Positions 26,403-34,584 of a stretch of DNA of 43,345 bases are shown piece by piece. Every line of letters begins with the position of its first letter. The stretch's first letter is position 1. The stretch is taken from NCBI GenBank assembly GCA_028286465.1, contig JAQBRN010000029.1, positions 1 to 43,345 on the forward strand. Direction: 5' to 3'. This stretch comes from Parcubacteria group bacterium. Lineage in GTDB: Bacteria > Patescibacteriota > Minisyncoccia > Phycocordibacterales > Zambryskibacteraceae. The translations under genes and the position numbers were made by a program. The notes beneath the pieces were generated by a model, which was given only the letters and a program-made list of their open reading frames with translations, searched no databases and had not been told where the DNA came from.

Positions 26403-27670
26403 TTTTTCTCCCCAGGAAGAATAATTTCCGTAAAGACGAATTCGGGATCGAACATCCGCGTGATGAATTCCCGCACCTTGTCGTAGGTCACCGCTTCAGC
26501 CTTTTTGAGCATTTCTTTGAGCGGTATGATGCGGCCGCGCACCACGAACTCATCCGAGGATTCCTCGATGATGTTCCCTGACAGGCGCTCCTTCGAGCGC
26601 ATCTGGTCGAGCGCAAGAGCATGGATGCCTTCAAAGCGCTTTTCCCAAACACCTTCTTTGATCTCGCGGATGACATTCCATACTTCCTTTTCCACCGTTT
26701 CGATTTTATCCCGTGATGTGTCGACCGAAATGCCGATGATCTCATAATCCCTATACGCGCTTATGCCGACGGATACGCCGTAGCAAAGTGACTGCTCGAT
26801 CCTGAGCCGTTCATATAATGCATCCTTCAGGAATGTCTGGGCTTGCGAACCGACCATCTCCTCTTCGTCGATGGCGCGAGAGAGTGCGCGGCTTATGACG
26901 AAGCTCGCTTGCTCGCTCATATGGCCGATGTCTGCACCCTGTCTCTCGAAGCGGCTCTCAAGAGGCTTCTCTATGGTTCCGGGATGAAGAGTCGCCTTTT
27001 CTCCGGAAGGAATATCCGCGAGGGCTTTCGTCAGGAGTGCGAGATGCTCGTCCTCTACCGCACCGACGAGAAACACCGTCAGATTCTCCTTTATGTATGT
27101 TTCCTTATGGAAGCGGGAGAGGTCGTCCGTGTCTATTTTTTGTACGGTGTCGGGCCAGCCGAGAGGGGAAGCGATGCGCGAGCGCTCGTGTCCGTGGAAC
27201 TGGTTCGTGGAAACTTCCTTGGCGTAGGCGAGGAACTTGGCGTTCTTGTATCTGCTCCAGGCTTCTTCCGTAATGACCTTTCGTTCGTGTTCGGCGTCTT
27301 CCGGACGCAGGTACGGATGGAAGACATAATCCTTCATGGCCTCGAGCACCTTCGGGAAGTGCTCCGGCAGGCACTTGCCGATATAGGCGCTCTGATAATG
27401 CCCGGTGAAGGCATTCTGGCTGTTGAGCATGTAGATGCGGCTGAATTCCTTAATAGCCTTCTTGTCCGGAAGGAGCGGGCTGCCATTCCCGACCATGTGC
27501 TCCAAGAAGTGCGCGAGCCCTTCCTTGCCGACGGGATCCGAGAATGCTCCGACCGAAAAGGTGAAATAGATATGAATGCAGGGAGCCCAGGGCAGATTCT
27601 TGTGGTAGACGTCGATGCCGGACGCCTCCGTTTTCGAGAATTCATAGGGGTCGAAGTCCTTGATATGCAT
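26399..27670 (-). CDS. M16 family zinc metallopeptidase
   Basis: M16 peptidases (pitrilysin/processing peptidase type) cut peptides using an inverted zinc motif. H54-F-L-E57-H58 is present and a downstream glutamate is found in VITEEAW (about 130). The C-terminal half has the inactive-type domain with the family's R/Y pocket (YERLRIEQSLCYGVS). At 423 aa it is one M16 half-unit pair, like bacterial processing peptidases that dimerise. There is no signal peptide, so it is probably cytoplasmic. TATACT lies exactly 6 bases before the ATG, indicating a leaderless mRNA. Confidence 0.93.
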   Translation of the reverse strand: MHIKDFDPYEFSKTEASGIDVYHKNLPWAPCIHIYFTFSVGAFSDPVGKEGLAHFLEHMVGNGSPLLPDKKAIKEFSRIYMLNSQNAFTGHYQSAYIGKCLPEHFPKVLEAMKDYVFHPYLRPEDAEHERKVITEEAWSRYKNAKFLAYAKEVSTNQFHGHERSRIASPLGWPDTVQKIDTDDLSRFHKETYIKENLTVFLVGAVEDEHLALLTKALADIPSGEKATLHPGTIEKPLESRFERQGADIGHMSEQASFVISRALSRAIDEEEMVGSQAQTFLKDALYERLRIEQSLCYGVSVGISAYRDYEIIGISVDTSRDKIETVEKEVWNVIREIKEGVWEKRFEGIHALALDQMRSKERLSGNIIEESSDEFVVRGRIIPLKEMLKKAEAVTYDKVREFITRMFDPEFVFTEIILPGEKK

Positions 27671-27719
27671 GATGCTAGTATATGCGCCGGGCCGATTTTC
27701 TGCTATAAATGAGCGCGAT

Positions 27720-27791
27720 GGTGGCTATGGTGTAGCGGTAGCACAACAGCTTGTGGAGCTGTTTGTCTGGGTTCAACTCCCAGTAGCCACC
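27720..27791 (+). tRNA. tRNA-His (anticodon GTG)
   Basis: The acceptor GTGGCTA/TAGCCAC with the extra G at -1 (27720) facing C73 (27791) is diagnostic for tRNA-His. The anticodon loop TTGTGGA gives GTG. CCA is not encoded. The following gene starts 8 bases after the tRNA. Confidence 0.93.
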
Positions 27792-27799
27792 CAAAAAGA

Positions 27800-28438
27800 A
27801 TGGAGGAAAAAATTATTGATTATATTAAGAATGAGTACAATCCAGAAGTAATTTTACTTGGCGGATCGAGAGCCAGAGGACGGGAAACTGAAAAGAGCGA
27901 TTGGGATCTGTTTCTACTCGGTTCTAAGAAAGAAAATGGGGGATTTCTTGATTTTCAAGGTGCGCGTTTAGATGTCACGTTCAAGAAGTGGCCCGAAGAA
28001 AACAGGCCTTTAACTATTCCGTATGGGCCACTATGGCCAGTAAAAGTACTGTTAGATAATTCTGATGGAAAACTATTGCAAGTTTTGGCTAAAACCGAAG
28101 AAGACTTTGGTAAGGGGCCTTTAACTTTATATAGTGAGGCCGTGTCAGGAAGATTTGAAAGGCTGGATAGCTGGAGACGAAAGCTAGAAAAATACGGAGA
28201 CAATCCAATGGTGGAATATTTCTACGCCGGATTCTTCTATGAAATTGCCATAAGGCTTTGGTTCGAGGTGCGCAATAGATGGCCTCTGACACCAGCCGAA
28301 GCATTCCCGCTTATTCAAAGTGAAGATAAGGGATTTTATGATCTACTAGCTTCTTTCATGACCTCAAACCCAAAAGAAAGAATAAAGTTTGCCGAAGTCA
28401 TTCTGGGTAACTTAAATGTTCTTAGGAAATCTAAATGA
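27800..28438 (+). CDS. Nucleotidyltransferase-fold protein
   Basis: The N-terminus has the pol-beta nucleotidyltransferase signature: GGSRARG (21-27) followed by SDWDLFLL with D34 and D36, and a third acidic strand at RLDVTF (about residue 56). Such proteins transfer NMP to proteins, RNA or small molecules; MNT-type members act in toxin-antitoxin or antibiotic-resistance settings. The C-terminal half (PMVEYFYAGFFYEIAIRLWFEVRNRWPLTP) is helical. It is visibly AT-rich compared with its neighbours and begins 8 bases after tRNA-His, which suggests recent acquisition. Its stop overlaps the next start (ATGA), so both are coupled. The target is unknown. Confidence 0.8.
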   Translation: MEEKIIDYIKNEYNPEVILLGGSRARGRETEKSDWDLFLLGSKKENGGFLDFQGARLDVTFKKWPEENRPLTIPYGPLWPVKVLLDNSDGKLLQVLAKTEEDFGKGPLTLYSEAVSGRFERLDSWRRKLEKYGDNPMVEYFYAGFFYEIAIRLWFEVRNRWPLTPAEAFPLIQSEDKGFYDLLASFMTSNPKERIKFAEVILGNLNVLRKSK

Positions 28439-29079
28439 AAAAAATCGGCAGAGGCTGGCAATATGTCGTGTATGATCTCGAGAACGGCAGAGTACGCAAG
28501 CAGAGATACTCGCCAGTTCTGCAGTATCTTAAGATAAGCAAAGATCTGCTCACAGAAACAAAATTCTTCCCGTTCTTCGAAGCCCGAAGCGAGCAGAGAA
28601 GAATGAGGCGCGATGAAGAGAACGCTGTCGCATATCTGAAAGATCTCAAGGACTTCGATTGGAAATTGCTCGGCAATCCGCATTTCATCTCCGACGGAGT
28701 CTATGAGCAGGATAAGGTTACGGATCTCAATGAGGCATTCAAGGGTGTCACTATCGAAGAGGGCAAAAAGATTTTCAATACATTTCTTGCGCTCACCTAT
28801 GCCACATGGGAATACGGCTTCTCGGATAAAATTTTCAACTTCACTATCAATAATGGGCTTACGAAGAATGGGGAAGTGATACAGCTCGATTTCGGAGAGC
28901 TCGAATTCGATAAGGAAGAAATGCGAAGACATATACGAGAGAAGTGCTGGCTCGAGCGCTATTCGTATTGGAGCTTCCCGAAAGGCGAACTCAAGGACTA
29001 CTATGTAACGATGATGAATCCGGAAGTTATGGAAAGGAAGCTCGACGAAGTCTGGGGGATTAAGTTATATAAGTTCTAA
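28435..29079 (+). CDS. Kinase-like fold protein, partner of the nucleotidyltransferase
   Basis: The 214-aa protein starts with GRGWQYVVYD (5-14), like the glycine-rich loop of protein or aminoglycoside kinases, and it has LDFGELEF with a DFG-type triad at 152-154, preceded by a segment (SDKIFNFTINNGLTKNG) that could hold the catalytic-loop Asp and Asn. The lysine of the small lobe is probably near residue 22. The match is by pattern and needs a structure search. The gene is translationally coupled to the nucleotidyltransferase through ATGA. Codon use is closer to the chromosome than that of its partner. Confidence 0.65.
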   Translation: MKKIGRGWQYVVYDLENGRVRKQRYSPVLQYLKISKDLLTETKFFPFFEARSEQRRMRRDEENAVAYLKDLKDFDWKLLGNPHFISDGVYEQDKVTDLNEAFKGVTIEEGKKIFNTFLALTYATWEYGFSDKIFNFTINNGLTKNGEVIQLDFGELEFDKEEMRRHIREKCWLERYSYWSFPKGELKDYYVTMMNPEVMERKLDEVWGIKLYKF

Positions 29080-29080
29080 A

Positions 29081-29109
29081 TTGACTATATATTTCTACAC
29101 TGCTATTGT
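29081..29109 (+). promoter_or_regulatory. Extended -10 promoter of the DUF4258-like gene
   Basis: TTGACT (29081-29086), a 17-base spacer, then TATTGT (29104-29109) preceded by TGC. The TTGACT is 2 bases after the stop of the kinase-like gene. Confidence 0.75.
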
Positions 29110-29181
29110 CCTCGGCAGAGGGCTCTTCGTTCGGGCTTAGGCCAATGAATGAGCTCAGACATTCTCAAACAGGAGGATACT

Positions 29182-29769
29182 TTGCAGACGCAATTCACCG
29201 ATCATGCATCGGCTCGGGTGTGGAAACGTCTCCACATCAGCAGGCTGGAGGTTGCGAGGATTCTCGAGGATGACCAGTGTATTCTCTTGGGGAAGGATGG
29301 TGCGAGCAGTAAGATACACAAGCTATTCTTCAGCGCACTCGACGACGACTGGTTCGTTGCCGTGCAAGATGAGAGGAGCGGCGTTGTCGTCACCGTTCTG
29401 CCAAGCAATTACCACAATCGCTGGCACATCTCTCCGGAAGCGCTTCAACTCGCTCGCAAGCTCATTGAAAAGGATGGCGAGCATGTTCCGTCATTGACCA
29501 TCGCGAACGCTGTCGGAGTCATGTCATTCTGGTTCACTGCTATTTTCGAGGATTCGAGAGGGATAAGGAGAACGGTGAATCTCGGTTCCATTCCACGCGA
29601 GGGTGAGACGACGATCCTCAGAGTCATGGCCGATACTGATGTCAGAGACTTGGTCAAAGACTGGTTAAGCCAAAAGATCGCTACAGGCGAACGTCCCGTG
29701 GAAGTTCTCGTCCGTCTTGGCAAAAAAGGCGTTCGCACCCCTGTCGATCTGCGCTCCCTCGGATGGTGA
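29182..29769 (+). CDS. DUF4258/RelE-like N-terminal domain protein, hypothetical
   Basis: The first 75 residues, with FTDHASARVWKRLHISRLEV, a middle strand pair and VVVTVLPSNYHNRW, follow the pattern of DUF4258 / BrnT-type small toxins related to the RelE fold. The rest (about 120 aa) is a separate alpha/beta part with no family I recognise. I chose TTG at 29182 because AGGAGG (29171-29176) lies 5 bases upstream; an ATG at 29149 is possible. No antitoxin-like gene is beside it. The NADAR gene follows 31 bases later and probably shares the transcript. Confidence 0.65.
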   Translation: MQTQFTDHASARVWKRLHISRLEVARILEDDQCILLGKDGASSKIHKLFFSALDDDWFVAVQDERSGVVVTVLPSNYHNRWHISPEALQLARKLIEKDGEHVPSLTIANAVGVMSFWFTAIFEDSRGIRRTVNLGSIPREGETTILRVMADTDVRDLVKDWLSQKIATGERPVEVLVRLGKKGVRTPVDLRSLGW

Positions 29770-29800
29770 GTGCATTAAAAGGACCACTCATGGAGGCAGG

Positions 29801-30247
29801 ATGCCCGAAGACAAGGTGCTGTTCTATGAAGGGGCGCACTACATGTACTCGAATTTCTCGGCCTTCGCCTTCTGGTGGAAGGGGATACTCTGGCCGACGT
29901 CCGAGCATGCGTATCAGGCAGAGAAGTTCAGTGACCCGTTGGTGAGGGAAATGATCAGGCTCGCGCTCTCGCCGTATGATGCGAAGAGGATGTCTCGCAT
30001 GCATAGCGAGTTCGTACGTATCGACTGGCACGATGTGAAGCTCGCCGTCATGGAAGAGATCATTCGGGCGAAACTTGCCCAGCACCCGTACATTCTGAAG
30101 AAGCTTCTGGCGACGGGCGATCGAGAGATCGTCGAGGACTCTCCGCACGACGGATTCTGGGGCCGCGGCAGGGAACACGCAGGCAAGAATCACATGGGCC
30201 GCATCTGGATGAAGCTTCGCAGCGAAGCAAGTGAAGTGAGACCTTGA
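29801..30247 (+). CDS. NADAR domain protein (YbiA-like)
   Basis: The 148-aa protein is one NADAR domain: FYEGAHYMYSNFSAFAFWW, WPTSEHAYQAEKF, a middle helical part, and the C-terminal DGFWGRGREHAGKNHMGRIWMKLR. NADAR proteins belong to the YbiA group of N-glycosidases; in published work some hydrolyse ribose-linked intermediates and some remove ADP-ribose from guanine in DNA. GGAGG lies 4 bases before the ATG. It follows the DUF4258-like gene in the same direction and ends with a good terminator. Confidence 0.9.
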   Translation: MPEDKVLFYEGAHYMYSNFSAFAFWWKGILWPTSEHAYQAEKFSDPLVREMIRLALSPYDAKRMSRMHSEFVRIDWHDVKLAVMEEIIRAKLAQHPYILKKLLATGDREIVEDSPHDGFWGRGREHAGKNHMGRIWMKLRSEASEVRP

Positions 30248-30270
30248 ACAGGCATGGCCTGTTCTTTTTA
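30246..30270 (+). terminator. Terminator of the NADAR gene
   Basis: GAACAGGC (30246-30253) pairs with GCCTGTTC (30257-30264), followed by TTTTT. Confidence 0.92.
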
Positions 30271-30336
30271 TAGAAATGTGGTAGTTTGCTGCCAGAGCGG
30301 TTTTTGTTTTTTCACTCGAAAAGGGAAAGGTGATCC

Positions 30337-31278
30337 ATGCAATGTCCATGCATATGCGGCGGTCTGAACTGGCGGCAGGGAGGGGGAAGCTTTTCTCCCG
30401 ATCTCGTCCAGCACTCCAACGAATGCAGCGTTTGTGGCCGACGTGCAGTCGAAATGAGTCATCGCGGCGGGCAGATCTTCATCGTCAACAGGAAGAAGGA
30501 AGAATTTTCTCAGGGAATAAACATCTGGATGGAAGAAGTGCTCCTGCCGACCTGGCGCAACCGCGAGACGGCGCTCAAGGCCGCTCGGCTGCCCATGGAA
30601 GATGAATCCTGGGATCAAGTGTGCGATGCATTGAGTTTGCCGAGACGCACCCGGTCCGATGGGGTACCTGAGGACAAGATGGAGGCCTGGAGGAAGGAGT
30701 GGGACAAGGTCGATCCTCATATGAGGAGCGATCTGCTCTACGTCACTCCGATCGGCTTCGAGGCTCCGGTCGTATATGCCCGGGTGCCGAGAGAACTTCT
30801 GGTCTACGCTCCGGTGCTCGACCGCAGTGGCGCGCTCGTGTGGCGGGTACTGACAAGCAAGGCAACGAAGGATCTTCCTTTGCCGCGCGACCCGGTACGC
30901 GTCCGGCACGACAGGCTCTTCACGAAGATCTTCGCCGAAGTGGAGAAGAAGCTCGGTATGAAGTTCGATCTCGAACGTATCGAGAACCAGTATTGCGGCA
31001 GCATTGCCGAGCCGTGGTACCGGATCATGTTCGGGGAGAACACGGTCGTCGTCGGCCCTCGCAAGCGCGTCGTTGCCGTGAAGGTCTCGGCTCCCGAGGC
31101 AATCCCGATCGACAGGATTCGGATTGCGGCGGAAGGAGCGTCATACTCTGCGGATGGCAGTTGGCAGAGCGAAGCGTCCGCAGCGAAGGAGGTCGAGGTG
31201 CATGCATACACGCCGGAGAAGGTCATCGAGCTTCTGACGATCATCGGAGAAGCGACGCTCGGCATTGAAGTCGGGTAA
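30337..31278 (+). CDS. Hypothetical zinc-ribbon protein (313 aa)
   Basis: The N-terminus carries CPCIC (3-7) and CSVC (about 30-33), a likely zinc ribbon. A central domain (about 100-230) with VYVTPIGFEAPVVYARVPRE-type strands and a C-terminal alpha/beta part follow. I do not recognise a family. AAAGGTG lies about 5 bases before the ATG, and an extended -10 (TGG TAGTTT, 30279-30287) is present without a clear -35. A terminator closes the unit. It sits at the end of the accessory block but has its own promoter, so a link to the NADAR gene is uncertain. Confidence 0.7.
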   Translation: MQCPCICGGLNWRQGGGSFSPDLVQHSNECSVCGRRAVEMSHRGGQIFIVNRKKEEFSQGINIWMEEVLLPTWRNRETALKAARLPMEDESWDQVCDALSLPRRTRSDGVPEDKMEAWRKEWDKVDPHMRSDLLYVTPIGFEAPVVYARVPRELLVYAPVLDRSGALVWRVLTSKATKDLPLPRDPVRVRHDRLFTKIFAEVEKKLGMKFDLERIENQYCGSIAEPWYRIMFGENTVVVGPRKRVVAVKVSAPEAIPIDRIRIAAEGASYSADGSWQSEASAAKEVEVHAYTPEKVIELLTIIGEATLGIEVG

Positions 31279-31283
31279 GGTCC

Positions 31284-31308
31284 AAGGCACGTACAGCGTG
31301 CCTTTTTA
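31284..31308 (+). terminator. Terminator of the 30337-31278 gene
   Basis: AGGCACG (31285-31291) pairs with CGTGCCT (31297-31303), followed by TTTT. Confidence 0.88.
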
Positions 31309-31333
31309 TTTGATAGTGTTATACAATATCCCT

Positions 31334-31546
31334 ATGCAAAACGAAGAACAAGACGAAGAAAAGGAAATCGAAAACATAGAAGAGAACGGCCTTCCGGCAA
31401 CGCCGGAAGAACTCGATCCCCTGGAACCATCGACACCGGCAGGAGAGCCTTCCGGCGGAACGGAGACTTCGATTCCTGAAAATACCGACGGCTTGGCCAA
31501 TGAGAATACCTTTTCTTCGGCACCGGCGACGACCGAGGATCAATAA
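31334..31546 (+). CDS. Small acidic, proline-rich protein (70 aa)
   Basis: The product is very acidic and disordered-looking: blocks of Glu (NEEQDEEKEIENIEENG) followed by a Pro/Thr/Ser-rich half. No family. TACAAT (31322-31327) lies exactly 6 bases before the ATG, so the start is well supported and the mRNA leaderless. The PH-domain gene follows 8 bases after the stop in the same direction, so the two are probably one operon. Confidence 0.65.
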   Translation: MQNEEQDEEKEIENIEENGLPATPEELDPLEPSTPAGEPSGGTETSIPENTDGLANENTFSSAPATTEDQ

Positions 31547-31554
31547 TTAATCTC

Positions 31555-32079
31555 ATGGTCGCTTTGAACATAGAGCAGCATTTGGGCACGAAAGCATTCG
31601 TGCTTTTTGCTTTGGAGAAAATGAAATGGATTCTCGTGCTGATCGCCGTGACGCTCTTTCTTTCTATAGTAAGGGACGCGACGCAGTATCCCGTGCTTGC
31701 GAGCTTTGTTTCTTTTCTCGAACTCGCATCAATGCTCTCGTTCGTATTCGGATTCGTATGGGCGTGGCTTCTTTACCAGCGCTTCACCTTCACCTTCGAA
31801 GAGTTCGACATCAGAATGAGATCGGGGATCGTGATCAAGAAAGAAGTATCTATTCCCTACAGGCAGATCCAATCGGTCGATATCGTCCGAAGCGTGACGC
31901 ACCAGATGCTCGGGCTCTCGAAGCTCGTCCTTCTGACGGCCGGGCACGAAGAGGCCGATGAAAAGCAGCTGACGGAAGTAGTGCTCGAGCCGATAGAAAG
32001 ATCCGTGGCGGAGGATATCAGGGATATGCTCCAAGAAAAGATAGGAGTACAGATTGTGCGCCCTCAGTCGTCTCTATAA
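31555..32079 (+). CDS. Membrane protein with a bacterial PH (bPH2/YdbS-like) domain
   Basis: Two membrane helices (about 25-42 and 53-69, ending FVFGFVWAWLLYQRF) are followed by a soluble domain: FEEFDIRMRSGIVIKKEVSIPYRQIQSVDIVRSVTHQMLGLSKLVLLTAG. This is the YdbS-type bacterial PH pattern (I-P-Y/F-x-x-I-Q-x-V). Function is unknown in most bacteria. It lies between the acidic gene and the YCII gene, spaced by 8 and 2 bases. Confidence 0.85.
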   Translation: MVALNIEQHLGTKAFVLFALEKMKWILVLIAVTLFLSIVRDATQYPVLASFVSFLELASMLSFVFGFVWAWLLYQRFTFTFEEFDIRMRSGIVIKKEVSIPYRQIQSVDIVRSVTHQMLGLSKLVLLTAGHEEADEKQLTEVVLEPIERSVAEDIRDMLQEKIGVQIVRPQSSL

Positions 32080-32081
32080 GA

Positions 32082-32408
32082 ATGAAGACATACATGCTTT
32101 TGTTCTACGGACTTGAATTCAAGCCCGACTCCGTGACGAGCGAGGACTATGCCAAGTCCTGGCAGGATTGGATCGCGGCGCTCGAAGCGACAGGCAACGT
32201 TCTTTCTTCGCTGCCATTCGAATGGAGCGGGAAGAAAGTTACCGGCGCCTCGTCCGAGGATCTTGCGCTCGACGCGGCGGATGCCGGCGGTTACATGCTT
32301 GTGAAGGCCGAATCGATCGATGCTGCGACGGAGATCGCCAAGGGCGCTCCGCACATGGTTCTTGGCGGCACGACGATCGTCAGACCGTGCGTCGAAGGAA
32401 CCAAATAA
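32082..32408 (+). CDS. YCII-related (DGPF) domain protein
   Basis: The 108-aa protein has the alpha/beta YCII pattern (MKTYMLLFYGLEF at the start, GGYMLVKAESIDAATEIAKGAPHMV near the end). YCII proteins form dimers with a His-Asp pocket; their reaction is mostly unknown, though some act on chlorinated or similar small molecules. The gene begins 2 bases after the PH-domain stop. The converging DUF892 gene ends directly after its stop. Confidence 0.82.
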   Translation: MKTYMLLFYGLEFKPDSVTSEDYAKSWQDWIAALEATGNVLSSLPFEWSGKKVTGASSEDLALDAADAGGYMLVKAESIDAATEIAKGAPHMVLGGTTIVRPCVEGTK

Positions 32409-32909
32409 CTATACGGCTTTCTTGTTGATGATCGTTCCCGCTTTCTCGAGCGTTTTGTCCGCTTTCTTTTCTTCCGCAAGCGTGGCGCGCAAGAGGCTCG
32501 CTACCTTGGTTTCCCCGAGCGTTCGCGCCCATTCGAGCGCACCCATGTATCCGGCCATTTCATAATGCTCGACGTATCGTGCCGCGGCGATGAGGTTCGC
32601 ATCGAGTGTCTCCGTACCTTTCACGTTTTTCATGACCCATTTCGCATCCTTCACGAGTCCGCGGATGGCTTCCACTTTCAATTTCTTCGGCTTCTCATTC
32701 ATAAGAGCGAAGGCGTCCTCGATGCGGCAGACGTGGTTCCTCGTCTCGTCCAAGTGATCGCGGAAGCCTTTCTTCAGCGACGGGTTCGACGCTGCTTCGG
32801 CCATATCCGGAAGGGCCTTCACGAGTTCGTGTTCGATATCGGAGAGAGCCTGGAGCTTTTGGATAAGCAGGTCTCTCAAGGTCGTTTCCGTATTCGGTGA
32901 TGTTTTCAT
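32409..32909 (-). CDS. DUF892 (YciE/YciF-like) ferritin-like protein
   Basis: The 166-aa protein is all-helical and follows the DUF892 pattern: LRDLLIQKLQALSDIEHELVKALPDMAEAASNPSLKKGFRDHLDETRNHVCRIEDAF, then DANLIAAARYVEHYEMAGYMGALEWARTLG. Conserved Glu/His residues (E39, H67/E70-type, E121/H123-type) fit a ferritin-like diiron core. Such proteins are stress-linked in other bacteria. I chose the ATG at 32909. TAACGT, 7 bases upstream, is a weak -10. Confidence 0.85.
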   Translation of the reverse strand: MKTSPNTETTLRDLLIQKLQALSDIEHELVKALPDMAEAASNPSLKKGFRDHLDETRNHVCRIEDAFALMNEKPKKLKVEAIRGLVKDAKWVMKNVKGTETLDANLIAAARYVEHYEMAGYMGALEWARTLGETKVASLLRATLAEEKKADKTLEKAGTIINKKAV

Positions 32910-32980
32910 GCTGTATACGTTAGATATAGGGATAGAAGACGCATAGACCAAATAATAGTTACAAATGCTAGAATGCCGCC

Positions 32981-34132
32981 ATGGAACCGCTTGCCAATAA
33001 AATACGGCCGAAATCTCTCGATACCTTCGTGGGACAGACGGATCTTGTGGGCATGGGGAAGCCTCTACGCGTCGCCATCGAGGAAAAGCATCTCTTCTCC
33101 TTCATCCTTTGGGGCCCGCCGGGGACAGGGAAGACCACGCTCGCGAGAATGTATGCCAAGGCCCTGTCTGCCGAGTATCACGAACTTTCGGCGGTTTCTG
33201 CCGGGAAGGACGACATACGGAAGATCATCGATGCCGGCGGGCTTTTCGGGCCGAAAATCCTTTTCCTCGACGAAATCCATCGTTTCAATAAGGCTCAGCA
33301 GGACTTTCTTTTGCCGTTCGTCGAGACGGGGCAATTAACGCTTATCGGCGCGACGACGGAGAATCCATCGTTCGAGGTGAACCCCGCCCTCCTCTCGCGC
33401 ATGCGGGTGTTCGTCCTCAAGGAACTTTCGGAGAAAGATCTTGAAGAAATCATTTCCCGTACCGGGCTCGCCATTACGGACGCGGCGAAGAGGGAATTGG
33501 CGCGGATCGCGAACGGCGATGCCCGCTCGATGCTCTCTATTATCGATAGTACGCAAAGGCTCTATGGAGAGATCACGCGAGAGACCCTGGAGAAGGCAGC
33601 CATCGACCGGCGCTTGCGTTTCGATAAGAACGGAGAAGAGCATTACAACACCATCAGTGCTTTCATAAAGTCGATGCGCGCTTCGCAGCCGGATGCGGCG
33701 CTCCACTACCTTTCGCGGATGGTCGAGGCGGGGGAAGATCCAAAATTCATTGCGAGGCGCATGGTGATCTTCGCATCGGAAGATATCGGCATGAGAGATC
33801 CGCACGCACTTCTTGTGGCCAATGCCGTCTTCCGCGCTGTCGAGATCATCGGCATGCCCGAAGCGGGGATCAATCTTTCGCACGGCGTCGTGTATCTTTC
33901 GAACGCGCCGAAGTCGAAAGCCGCGTACTACGCGTACAACGAAGCGCTTGCAGACGTCAGGAAGGAAGGGAACCTACCGATTCCCTTGAAAATAAGAAAC
34001 GCTCCGACGACCTTAATGAAGGATCTCGAATACGGCAAAGGATATGAGAAGTACGACACGAACGACCTCCTTCCAGAAAAATTGAAAGGCACAAAGTACT
34101 TCCGCCCCGAAGAATACGACGAAGGCGCTTGA
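32981..34132 (+). CDS. rarA: Replication-associated recombination protein A (RarA/MgsA)
   Basis: RarA is a clamp-loader-related AAA+ ATPase acting at stalled forks. The 383-aa sequence has LANKIRPKSLDTFVGQ, Walker A GPPGTGKTT (45-53), Walker B/DEIH (97-100), GATTENPSFEVNPALLSR and the C-terminal tetramerisation part (EDIGMRDPHALLVANA). TAGAAT, preceded by TGC, lies exactly 6 bases before the ATG, so it is leaderless with an extended -10. Monocistronic. Confidence 0.96.
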   Translation: MEPLANKIRPKSLDTFVGQTDLVGMGKPLRVAIEEKHLFSFILWGPPGTGKTTLARMYAKALSAEYHELSAVSAGKDDIRKIIDAGGLFGPKILFLDEIHRFNKAQQDFLLPFVETGQLTLIGATTENPSFEVNPALLSRMRVFVLKELSEKDLEEIISRTGLAITDAAKRELARIANGDARSMLSIIDSTQRLYGEITRETLEKAAIDRRLRFDKNGEEHYNTISAFIKSMRASQPDAALHYLSRMVEAGEDPKFIARRMVIFASEDIGMRDPHALLVANAVFRAVEIIGMPEAGINLSHGVVYLSNAPKSKAAYYAYNEALADVRKEGNLPIPLKIRNAPTTLMKDLEYGKGYEKYDTNDLLPEKLKGTKYFRPEEYDEGA

Positions 34133-34158
34133 CGCCTCAGCTTCAAAGTAGTTATATA
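34129..34158 (+). promoter_or_regulatory. Promoter of the 34227-34580 gene
   Basis: TTGACG (34129-34134) overlaps the rarA stop codon; after 18 bases comes TATATA (34153-34158). Confidence 0.55.
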
Positions 34159-34226
34159 GATACGGGCATCCCAGATCTTTTTCGCAAGCTAGGCGATGCC
34201 TCCTACCTCTATGCACAGGTGTACAG

Positions 34227-34580
34227 ATGCAACAGCGTCAGGGCGTGAGTTCGACCTCATCGTCCACCGTTCCGCGAATGACCGCGGAGCAGATCGACAG
34301 CCAGAACAGCGGCTCACCCGCAGCTCGCCTCGAGTGCCATCTCTTGTTCTTCCATGAATTGAATCATGGCAAGGGCAACGGACAGGTGCCGAGATTGGAA
34401 GCGGACAGGAAGCGCTACTTCGCCGAGGTGAGACGACTTCTCTCCAAAGAGTATCATCTCGACATGTACGACCTCGCACGCCTCGTTGCGCTCTACAACG
34501 AGAAGAACAACGGACCGTCGAAGGTCCGCCGCGAATTGCTCGATCGCACGACGCCCCAGCCAGCAGTCATGCTCTCGTAA
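34227..34580 (+). CDS. Hypothetical protein (117 aa)
   Basis: I do not recognise a family. The N-terminal 35 residues are Ser/Gln-rich and probably disordered; the rest has two to three basic helices (EADRKRYFAEVRRLLSKEYHL, MYDLARLVALYNEKNN), which could bind a nucleic acid or partner. AGGTG lies 5 bases before the ATG. Own promoter and terminator; a cassette gene between two leaderless core genes. Confidence 0.65.
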   Translation: MQQRQGVSSTSSSTVPRMTAEQIDSQNSGSPAARLECHLLFFHELNHGKGNGQVPRLEADRKRYFAEVRRLLSKEYHLDMYDLARLVALYNEKNNGPSKVRRELLDRTTPQPAVMLS

Positions 34581-34584
34581 CTCG

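Noticed and set aside
26843-27712. A 289-codon plus-strand frame over the M16 peptidase
   Set aside because: It is antisense to a gene with HxxEH and full-length domain structure, and it has no ribosome-binding site or family resemblance.
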